Origin: Anaerolinea thermophila | GTDB taxonomy: Bacteria > Chloroflexota > Anaerolineae > Anaerolineales > DRKV01 | NCBI GenBank assembly: GCA_020722405.1 | Contig: DYKW01000069.1 | Coordinates: forward strand, 1-9,060 | Direction of reading: 5' to 3' | DNA: 9,060 bases | Part shown: piece by piece, positions 1 to 6,510 of the stretch | How the letters are laid out: each line of letters begins with the position of its first letter | How positions within the stretch are numbered: the first letter of the stretch is position 1 | Made by a program: the position numbers and the translations under genes | The notes under the pieces: generated by a model | Told to the model about the DNA's origin: nothing | Databases searched by the model: none | Seen by the model: the letters and a program-made list of their open reading frames with translations, nothing else

Positions 1-3
1 ATT

Positions 4-1563
4 TCACAATCCCTCAATTCCTTTACCCATAAGATCCCTGTAAATACCCAGATAGCGCTGGTTTAAGTCACTTTCTTGGTAAAAGGTCTCGACCCGTTTC
101 CGGCCTGCGGTCGAGAGTTGACGCCTGAAGTCGGCATCGGAGAGGATCTTGATGATTCCTTCGGCTGTATCCACGGGGTCGGCCACCCGCGTGATGATTC
201 CGGAGGGTCCCAGGGCCTGATCCTCGGGCGTTCGACCCTCCAGCAGCTCCCGGCAGGAACCGACATCAGAGGCCACCACGGGAATACCGGCGCAATTGGC
301 CTCGAGAATCACGAGGGGTTGCGCCTCGCTCACACTCGTAAGCACAATGACGTCCAGCATCCCATAGTATTCCATAACATTGATGCGGCCTGTAAAAACC
401 ATGCGAGACGCCAGGCCCAGAAAATCCATCATTTCGAGGCATTCCTGGTAGTACCTGGGGTTCTCGTCGGTCGGCCCCATAATATAGAATTTCACATCCG
501 GTTTCCGGCTGGAAACGATTTTGCATGCCCGGATAAAGGTCTTGACATCCTTAATCGGCACCACCCGCCCCACAAAACCGACATTAAACGTCTCCCCAGA
601 AGCCTTTTCCTGATCCGTCGGCTTGAGCGCACTGAATCTTTTGATGTCAATACCGTTCGGAATCACCATGGTCTTGTCCGGGTCAGCCCCTTCAGCGAGT
701 TCCAACTGTCGGTTGCCTTCATACAGCGTCACGATCCGATCACACTGCTGGTAGGTGATTTTCCCAAGGGACTCAAAAAAATGCATCCACAACCGTTTAA
801 ATCTCCCCGGCTTTTTCAGCAGCCGGTTCTGTTTGTTGGCCGGGGCATAAATCCAGTCGGCCTGCGCGATCTCGATTCGCCGCTCTTTGGTATAGATCCC
901 ATGCTCTGTCAATAGAAGCGGTCTATGGTACGTTGTCTTGGCCATGGCGCCCATCAAGCCGGCATATCCGGTTGAAATGACATGATATACCCTGGCTGGC
1001 GGCACGGCCGTATTCAAGATCTTGAAGACCGGCAAATGCATAGAACGGAATGTCCAGAAGTAGTCGATAAAGGAGGAGCGGTTGGTATCCGGGTTGTAAA
1101 GTTCCAGAACCAGGTCCCAGGCCTCCTTTCCGTGGATAATTTCGTACGTGCTGAGTCCCTTTTTGCCGTTGCGCCCGAACAAGGAGACGATCTCTTGAAA
1201 CATATCATAGTCGCCCGTTGACATGGCCTGGTGAAAGGCGCGAATCCTGTCTATCTGCCTGCGACGGGTTCTACGGGGGGAGAAGGCGCGGTCCCCTATC
1301 TCATAATCATGCAGATAATGAACATGAATATCCCGCATGTTCTCAGGCACATCATACTTGACCTCCCATTTCTCCGATGCGGAGGGGAGGATACAGACAC
1401 CGGTAAACTGGATCTCGGGCAGGGCCCGAATCAGATTATGGACCCAGGTGGAAACCCCGCCAGACACATACGGATAAGTTCCCTCAAGCAGGAGGCACAC
1501 ATCATACTGCGGCTCCCGACCCTGGGAGTCCTCTTTTTCTACATCTGATCTCGGCTCGGGCAT
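4..1563 (-). CDS. pelF: PelF, GT4-family glycosyltransferase of Pel polysaccharide
   Basis: Cytosolic glycosyltransferase that polymerises the Pel chain from a UDP-sugar; in Pseudomonas it works with the PelD-PelE-PelG membrane complex. The 519 residues are close to the usual length of about 500. The N-terminal Rossmann half opens with the family hallmark YDVCLLLEGTYPYVSGGVS (residues 20-38). The middle has EHGIYTKER (220-228). The C-terminal GT-B half has IPNGID (301-306), the donor-phosphate residues R333 and K338 in GRVVPIKD, and the GT4 E-x7-E motif (E413 to E421, in SEAQPLVILE). There is no signal peptide or membrane segment, as expected. The chosen ATG has AGGA six bases upstream, and the next in-frame Met (76) lies far past the hallmark. 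The start lies 25 nt inside the end of pelE, so translation is probably coupled. The stop is at the window edge; pelG would follow just outside. Identity is secure from the motifs and from the pelD/pelE context. Confidence 0.96.
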   Translation of the reverse strand: MPEPRSDVEKEDSQGREPQYDVCLLLEGTYPYVSGGVSTWVHNLIRALPEIQFTGVCILPSASEKWEVKYDVPENMRDIHVHYLHDYEIGDRAFSPRRTRRRQIDRIRAFHQAMSTGDYDMFQEIVSLFGRNGKKGLSTYEIIHGKEAWDLVLELYNPDTNRSSFIDYFWTFRSMHLPVFKILNTAVPPARVYHVISTGYAGLMGAMAKTTYHRPLLLTEHGIYTKERRIEIAQADWIYAPANKQNRLLKKPGRFKRLWMHFFESLGKITYQQCDRIVTLYEGNRQLELAEGADPDKTMVIPNGIDIKRFSALKPTDQEKASGETFNVGFVGRVVPIKDVKTFIRACKIVSSRKPDVKFYIMGPTDENPRYYQECLEMMDFLGLASRMVFTGRINVMEYYGMLDVIVLTSVSEAQPLVILEANCAGIPVVASDVGSCRELLEGRTPEDQALGPSGIITRVADPVDTAEGIIKILSDADFRRQLSTAGRKRVETFYQESDLNQRYLGIYRDLMGKGIEGL

Positions 1564-2801
1564 TCGTGTTCCTGGATACTGGATACTGGATAGTGGTTGT
1601 ATTGTTGTATGGGTTTACTGGGTTTTTTCTGTTCTCGGACTGCTGTTCTCGGACTGCTGTTCTCGGACTGCTGGATATCGTTGCTCGCTGGTCGCCCCAG
1701 GGCGGGCTTTGAACCTGAAACCTCGCCGTGTGCACCAACTCTAAGCACTGCTTGTTTTCCCCATTCCGAATCTGTCCAGAACTGAAACAGCTGCTGATCT
1801 GTCGCGTTTTCCGCGTGCCACTTTCGGTGGGACCCCACCCTGCGCACCAGTTTTCTGACCGTCTTCAGGTCGCCCCTGTCATAAAAAATCCGACACAGAC
1901 CCAGAAACGATTGGACCCTGGTTCGGTCATCTTTCAGACCACGCTCAAAGCATTTGGCAGCGCCATGAATATCGCCTGTCTCCAGGCGAAGCCGCCCCAG
2001 TTCCATGAGCACATCTGGATCAGACGGACTTCTCTGAAATCCATCCTCATAAGCCGACCTTGCCAGGTTCAGATAGTACTCCTGAATTTCCTTTTCAAGG
2101 AGACCGCTGTGGGCATAGACGGTATACACCTTGCCCAATTCAAATAGATCACGTGACGGATCCGTGCTGCCTGTATTCACCCGTTCCCTGGCCTCCTTGA
2201 TTCCGGTGACATATTTTTCATCCAATTTGGCGAGCGTCGAATGGGCTTGTAAACGCACCTCCGGGCTTGGGTCTGTAAGGCACCTTTTCAGCAGACGCAC
2301 GGCCTCGGGCGTTCCCATGCGGCCAAGCATATTGAGCGCACCCAGTTTCATGTCCTCATCCGGGCCGGAAAGGATATCGAGGAATGGTTCAATACACAAT
2401 TCATCGGATACCAGCTTTCGGGGGTCTTCATCATCGCACCAGTCCGGGATTGCCCTCACGGTATAATCGGCTGACAACGCGTAATCCCCTACCAGGCCCT
2501 TTGGTTTCAACACCCATCGGACCGCCATGTAAGTAACCGCGCAGCCAACAATCCCCATAAGAGGGAGAAAGAGCGTCAAACATCCAGTGAGAGCAGAAAG
2601 AAATCGAAATTGAGGCGCATGATCAGCAGGGACTCTCAGAAAAACAGCCGGAATCACAAATACGAGGGCCGCCGCCGCATGAAGCGAACCTGCCATCCCG
2701 TAATCACGCTCAATACCCAGATAGAGTGCCGTCCCTTCAAAAAAACACCCCGGCACAAACATAATTGCAAAAATCAATCGATACATAAATCCAGACGTCA
2801 T
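1539..2801 (-). CDS. pelE: PelE-like inner-membrane HEAT/TPR protein with repeat-derived tail
   Basis: Probable PelE, the inner-membrane partner of PelD in the Pel synthase complex. Three hydrophobic segments occupy about residues 7-30, 36-56 and 67-97. A HEAT-like helical pair follows (about 150-195, LGALNMLGRMGTPEAVRLL then DPSPEVRLQAHSTLAKLD), and then TPR-like helices (about 216-320, including DPDVLMELGRLRLETGDIHGA). Pseudomonas PelE is a shorter membrane-TPR protein, so the HEAT part and the last 60 residues are extra. From about residue 361 to 420 the chain is low-complexity and rich in S, P, Q and N. It is encoded by short tandem DNA repeats, so it is probably not a folded part of the enzyme. 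The ATG is 18 nt after the pelD stop, with GGAGGG upstream at usable distance. The stop overlaps pelF by 25 nt. The assignment rests on position between pelD and pelF plus topology, since PelE is poorly conserved in sequence. Confidence 0.85.
   Translation of the reverse strand: MTSGFMYRLIFAIMFVPGCFFEGTALYLGIERDYGMAGSLHAAAALVFVIPAVFLRVPADHAPQFRFLSALTGCLTLFLPLMGIVGCAVTYMAVRWVLKPKGLVGDYALSADYTVRAIPDWCDDEDPRKLVSDELCIEPFLDILSGPDEDMKLGALNMLGRMGTPEAVRLLKRCLTDPSPEVRLQAHSTLAKLDEKYVTGIKEARERVNTGSTDPSRDLFELGKVYTVYAHSGLLEKEIQEYYLNLARSAYEDGFQRSPSDPDVLMELGRLRLETGDIHGAAKCFERGLKDDRTRVQSFLGLCRIFYDRGDLKTVRKLVRRVGSHRKWHAENATDQQLFQFWTDSEWGKQAVLRVGAHGEVSGSKPALGRPASNDIQQSENSSPRTAVREQKKPSKPIQQYNHYPVSSIQEHECPSRDQM
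1570..1573 (-). promoter_or_regulatory. Shine-Dalgarno of pelF embedded at the edge of the heptamer repeat
   Basis: On the minus strand AGGA stands six bases before the pelF ATG at 1563. Its first bases belong to the last copy of the GTATCCA-type heptamer repeat, so the repeat array abuts the ribosome site directly. The site lies inside the pelE coding region, which fits coupled translation of pelE and pelF. It supports the chosen pelF start. Confidence 0.6.
1573..1593. repeat. 7-bp tandem repeat, three copies (TGGATAC)
   Basis: Three consecutive heptamers on the plus strand: TGGATAC, TGGATAC, TGGATAG, followed by a partial TGG. A further single TGGATAT lies at 1673-1679. Read on the minus strand they form the series TATCCAG, which in the pelE frame encodes part of the terminal low-complexity tail. 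Three copies make 21 bp, so the present array keeps the frame, but gain or loss of one unit would shift it. From memory, heptamers of this kind are frequent between genes in environmental Desulfobacterota; this is not checked here. Confidence 0.9.
1631..1672. repeat. 14-bp tandem repeat, three perfect copies (GTTCTCGGACTGCT)
   Basis: Three identical, directly adjacent copies of GTTCTCGGACTGCT start at 1631, 1645 and 1659. The array is inside the 3' end of pelE and encodes about 14 residues of its tail. The total of 42 bp is a multiple of three, but the unit is not. A one-unit change would put the rest of pelE in another frame. Perfect identity of the copies suggests recent expansion by slippage. 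Confidence 0.95.
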
Positions 2802-2819
2802 TGACGTTGCTCCCTCCGA

Positions 2820-4232
2820 CTATTTCTGGGCTTCATCCAATAGTTCCTGTGGCGCCTCCATGGTTTCTTTCACTTCTCCAATACGGATGTGAATCTGAAG
2901 GAGTTTCTCACTGTCCGTGTAGGGCTTGAATCGCAATGCATGGATTTCATGCAGCTTCTTTTCACGGACGTCATTGGCTCCCTTGAGCCCGGTGTTGGGC
3001 AGCAGGAGGTAGAAGGTATCTGGATTACTGGAGTGGAAAAGAAGATCTGTTTTTCGCATCTTAGTCCTGAAAACATTGCTCAAAACCAGCAATACATCCT
3101 TTTTGACCTTATCGGTGAACAACTGAAATTCGACAACATGGATCACCAGGATGCTCAACGGCAGATGATAACGCCGTGCCCGTGCGAATTCTTCATCGAG
3201 CCTTGTTTTGAAATACTCGTATGTAAATATCCCGGTAACGTCGTCGGAGATGTTCTTGTCTTTTGTCTCCTGGAATATCCGGGCGTTTTCAACAGCCACC
3301 GCGCCCCAGTCGGCCAGGATGGCCGTCAGTCGGACAGCCTGTGGTGTGAACTTGAGAAACGGAATCTTCTGAATATTGAGCAGGCCGAGGATCTGATTTC
3401 TGCTGTTGATCATGGGTGCGGATACGAGAATATCCGAGTCACTGTAGCCTTCGAACTCCTCCGATGCCATAAGTGTGTTAATAGACACGGTCTCTGCCGT
3501 GGAGATAGCCCTCCCCATAATCCCCTCGTCCGGAGGGACCCGGACATCTGTCCTCCGGCAGATGCCATCACCGTCGAGACAGGCAACCTGACGGAGTATA
3601 TTCCCCTCTAACAGATAAATTGAACAGGATTCGGCCGATATAAGATCCTTTGCCAATCGCAGGATGGCCGGGTAAATATTTTCTTCATCAAGGGATCTCA
3701 GTCCCTCCGCGGCCCAGTAAAGGGTGGTTAGGCCATGTTCCTGTAAAATAATCCGGGTATCCAGTTCCTGCTTGACCTTGTCCAGGTCATTGAACCGATC
3801 AGACAAACTGACAAAATCTCTTTTCAGATCGGCAAGTTCCACATTCACTTCCAAAAAACGCCTCTTATGCAACTCTCGTATCTCACCGACAATGACGCCC
3901 ACAACCATAAACAAGACGGGCGTCGTCAGCCGCTGAACACCGATCATGTCGACGATGCTTTCATAGGGCTGCGTCATCTTGTGAAACGCCAGCAGGGTCG
4001 CGCTGGATAAAAACGCTGTCCACAAAGCGCCCTTGAATCCGTAATGGGTCGCTATCAGGAGAATGATCAGCCAGAACGGATGCGGGCAGGTCTGGATAAA
4101 ACCGGGGTCCTCTCTGTACCAGAGCAGATTGATAACAACAATGCCAGCCACACCGAGTATCCCTTCAATATAGGGAGAGCCCTTTTCCAGCAAAGACTCT
4201 CTTGGGGGCAGATCGGGTTGAGATTTCATCAT
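2820..4232 (-). CDS. pelD: PelD, membrane c-di-GMP receptor (GAF plus degenerate GGDEF)
   Basis: Inner-membrane receptor that activates Pel synthesis when it binds c-di-GMP. The 470 residues match the family length (about 455 in Pseudomonas). Four hydrophobic segments occupy about residues 21-40, 52-66, 68-84 and 102-118. A charged, probably coiled-coil linker (119-165), a GAF domain (about 170-320) and a GGDEF-like domain (about 325-450) follow. The diguanylate cyclase signature is lost: the GGDEF position reads NPDTF (403-407). The inhibitory-site motif RxxD is kept as RKTD (R393 to D396), the feature used for c-di-GMP binding in PelD. R423 is a candidate for the additional binding arginine after the motif, and R160 sits near the linker end. 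The domain should therefore bind but not make c-di-GMP. The start has two ATGs in tandem, 4 nt past the stop of the preceding barrel gene, with GGTGAGGA about 15 nt upstream, a rather long spacing. Confidence 0.95.
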   Translation of the reverse strand: MMKSQPDLPPRESLLEKGSPYIEGILGVAGIVVINLLWYREDPGFIQTCPHPFWLIILLIATHYGFKGALWTAFLSSATLLAFHKMTQPYESIVDMIGVQRLTTPVLFMVVGVIVGEIRELHKRRFLEVNVELADLKRDFVSLSDRFNDLDKVKQELDTRIILQEHGLTTLYWAAEGLRSLDEENIYPAILRLAKDLISAESCSIYLLEGNILRQVACLDGDGICRRTDVRVPPDEGIMGRAISTAETVSINTLMASEEFEGYSDSDILVSAPMINSRNQILGLLNIQKIPFLKFTPQAVRLTAILADWGAVAVENARIFQETKDKNISDDVTGIFTYEYFKTRLDEEFARARRYHLPLSILVIHVVEFQLFTDKVKKDVLLVLSNVFRTKMRKTDLLFHSSNPDTFYLLLPNTGLKGANDVREKKLHEIHALRFKPYTDSEKLLQIHIRIGEVKETMEAPQELLDEAQK

Positions 4233-4236
4233 TTCA

Positions 4237-6510
4237 TCACTGAATGATCCTCACCGACAGGTGGAATGCCTGGTTTTCACCCCCCTCGGGCGTATTCGCT
4301 TCGCTTGAGAATTCGTAACTGAGGGCCGCGTCAGTTCGGTTTCCCAGCCTCAATTTGATGAAGGGAAAGGCGAACCAGGAGAAGCTTTCTTTGACCATAT
4401 CCCTCCGAATGCCTCCTGAGAAACCGTAGCCCAGATAGGTGCATGCCTGATCTTCGAGATTAAAGGAGAGCGCATGAATCCGCTCCGATTCCGGCATATC
4501 GATGGGGCGAAATCGGGAATCCTCATAATAAAAGTTGGAGCGGTAATAGGAATAGCTCGCAGAAAGCGCGGGCCGTGCCATCAACCGCCGAGTCAGGCTT
4601 CCCAGAAAGGCATGCCGTTCTCCGTAACGCGACGCATCCTCTTTTGGCCATCGCTGAGCAAAATAATCCCATTGGGTCCCCTGGGCCAAAAGGCTCCACC
4701 GCTCGTCGAAGTTCCAGTTGAGAGAAAGTCGTGCCCGGTTGAAATTCCCTTGCCGGGCCGCCGCCTCCACTGGGTCATACCAGGGTCGATAATAGACATA
4801 GCTCCCTCTGAGGCCCCCCCTCCTGGGAAACTCGTAGTCCACGGCCAGAAAACCTGAAGGACCTCCCCCCAGTCCCGAGTAAAGGCTCCCACCCGTATCG
4901 ACCTGCCATCGAGAACCCAGTCGGTGACGAAGCACTGCGGTCATATCATGAAGGTTCTCGTGAACGCGGCCATATCCTCGGGACGGCTGATCAGGGCGGC
5001 GTATGTGCACTTCTTGATAATCCACGTTGAGTCGTGTCCTGCGGCCCAGGTCCCGGGCATGCGCCAAAGAATAGGTCTGAATCAGGGAGTCATCCCCTTC
5101 CTGGTAATAAGACATAAAGTCCGGGACCAGCTGGGGCCTGTGCTTTCTTAGAATCTCATGAACGCTTCGAAGCGCAGATTCGTTGTCAGGGTCCAGTTCC
5201 AGGACCCGGCAATAGTAGTTCAAGGCCCCCGACCAGTCCCCCGCATCCAGACGGCTGAACCCATAATCGGACCATATTCCCACATCCGTCTCATAGTCGT
5301 CCAGCAATCCTTCGAAAATCGGGAAGTTCCACTGGGGCTGGTTCAACTCCTGATAGACCCTGGCCTGTATCCGCTGTGCACGGAGATTGCTGGGGTTCTT
5401 TAAGAGGATGTTTCGGATTTCCATGAGGGCAAGTTCATAGGCCTCATAATTAACCAGGGTCTCGATGAAGTCTTCCCAGATCTCTTCGTCATCCGGATAT
5501 CGTTTTCGAAGCTTTTCATAAACGAGAAGAGATCTTTCATAAAACCCCTGTCGGCTCAGGATGCGGGCCTCCATCATGTCCATCTGTTTGAAATTGTAGA
5601 CCTGAGCGTCTCCCTTACCCGTATTTGCAGTCTCCCCGACCGGTGGGGATGGGTCCTTCACAACCTGATCCACGCCGCCGGGGATTGGGATATCCGAGGT
5701 AGAGGGGAGGGCTTTGACCACAGACTTTCCGCCGGTCGAATAAGGGAAAAAGTCCTTCTTTGCTTCTTTCACGCTTGCAGGGGACTTCTCCCCAGGCTCA
5801 TACAGATTGAACACAAGCCGATATGGATCCTTGAGAAAGAGCGTTCGTCGCCTGCCCGTGTGGGGAGGCAAACCGAGGCTTACAGTGATATTCGAACCCT
5901 CCTCTTGAATCCTCACCCACGCATCGAGCTGATCAAAGGTGTGAAAGGGCTTCAGCGCGGTCCGGGTATGGCCCAGGGTAAACCGAAGGGTACGACCGTC
6001 GACTTGGAAACCGTGTGCGTCAATAGGCCCTGTGAGTTCAAACACAATGGACACAAATCGAGGGTGCCGACCGGCACGAATGTCCGTCAGTCTGTTTTCC
6101 GCTTGGCGTTCGGGCTCAACGGTTGCATCCACGCGACCCAACGGGACAACCGGTTTTGAATCCATTGCCGATTGAACCACCTTTCTGACCACCCGTGTTG
6201 GCGTTGAAAAACCAGAGGCGCTGACTGTAACTGGATTTCCAGTGCTCGTCCGGTCCGAGGGGACCCCCTTCCCAGCTGCCCCCCTCTGAGGCATGGGCAA
6301 ACATACCTTAAGAGGCTGTATCGAATAGTCGGCCTTGCCAGAAAGAGCCAGTGGCCGAGGACGGGGTGCACAAGTTCCACCCCATGCAGGTTCTCTCACC
6401 CAGATCCCCATGACCATCACGACCGCCATGCACAGAAAAACACCAAGCACAGAATACGGCCGCCGGAAACCGGCCCCTAAGGCTTCGCTGTTTGTAGGTC
6501 TTGTCCGCAT
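4237..6510 (-). CDS. pelB: PelB-like outer-membrane export protein: AMIN-like domain, TPRs, C-terminal beta-barrel
   Basis: Probable outer-membrane porin for Pel export, by position (before pelD) and by its C-terminal half. The parts of the 757 residues are: a signal anchor or signal peptide (hydrophobic about 20-38), a low-complexity linker, an AMIN-like domain (about 148-238, from RFVSIVFELTGPIDAHGF to KDPYRLVFNLYEPG), a second Pro/Ser-rich linker, TPR helices (about 313-460), and a region from about 475 to the end. This last region has alternating polar and aromatic strands typical of a beta-barrel (SASYSYYRSNFYY, LRGSYVYYRPWYDP, AALSYEF). The last residue is Gln, not the usual terminal Phe. 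Pseudomonas PelB is one chain of nearly 1200 residues; here the long TPR part is a separate upstream gene and this protein keeps only a few TPRs. The AMIN-like domain is not part of classical PelB. The ATG overlaps the upstream gene by 34 nt and has AAGGA four bases upstream (6515-6519), which supports this start. Confidence 0.82.
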   Translation of the reverse strand: MRTRPTNSEALGAGFRRPYSVLGVFLCMAVVMVMGIWVREPAWGGTCAPRPRPLALSGKADYSIQPLKVCLPMPQRGAAGKGVPSDRTSTGNPVTVSASGFSTPTRVVRKVVQSAMDSKPVVPLGRVDATVEPERQAENRLTDIRAGRHPRFVSIVFELTGPIDAHGFQVDGRTLRFTLGHTRTALKPFHTFDQLDAWVRIQEEGSNITVSLGLPPHTGRRRTLFLKDPYRLVFNLYEPGEKSPASVKEAKKDFFPYSTGGKSVVKALPSTSDIPIPGGVDQVVKDPSPPVGETANTGKGDAQVYNFKQMDMMEARILSRQGFYERSLLVYEKLRKRYPDDEEIWEDFIETLVNYEAYELALMEIRNILLKNPSNLRAQRIQARVYQELNQPQWNFPIFEGLLDDYETDVGIWSDYGFSRLDAGDWSGALNYYCRVLELDPDNESALRSVHEILRKHRPQLVPDFMSYYQEGDDSLIQTYSLAHARDLGRRTRLNVDYQEVHIRRPDQPSRGYGRVHENLHDMTAVLRHRLGSRWQVDTGGSLYSGLGGGPSGFLAVDYEFPRRGGLRGSYVYYRPWYDPVEAAARQGNFNRARLSLNWNFDERWSLLAQGTQWDYFAQRWPKEDASRYGERHAFLGSLTRRLMARPALSASYSYYRSNFYYEDSRFRPIDMPESERIHALSFNLEDQACTYLGYGFSGGIRRDMVKESFSWFAFPFIKLRLGNRTDAALSYEFSSEANTPEGGENQAFHLSVRIIQ

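Noticed and set aside
76..915. Plus-strand open frame of 279 codons opposite pelF.
   Set aside because: It is antisense to a well-conserved glycosyltransferase, has no recognisable domain and reads as a shadow of the pelF codons. Other long plus-strand frames (2889-3611, 6936-7568) are rejected for the same reason.
6370..6374. Lipoprotein cysteine at residue 47 of the barrel protein (GGTC).
   Set aside because: The residues before Cys do not fit a lipobox, which needs Leu or a similar residue at -3.
6400..6480. Twin-arginine export signal in the barrel protein (FRRPYSVLG before the hydrophobic segment).
   Set aside because: The match to the Tat consensus is weak, and a beta-barrel porin must cross the membrane unfolded by the Sec route.
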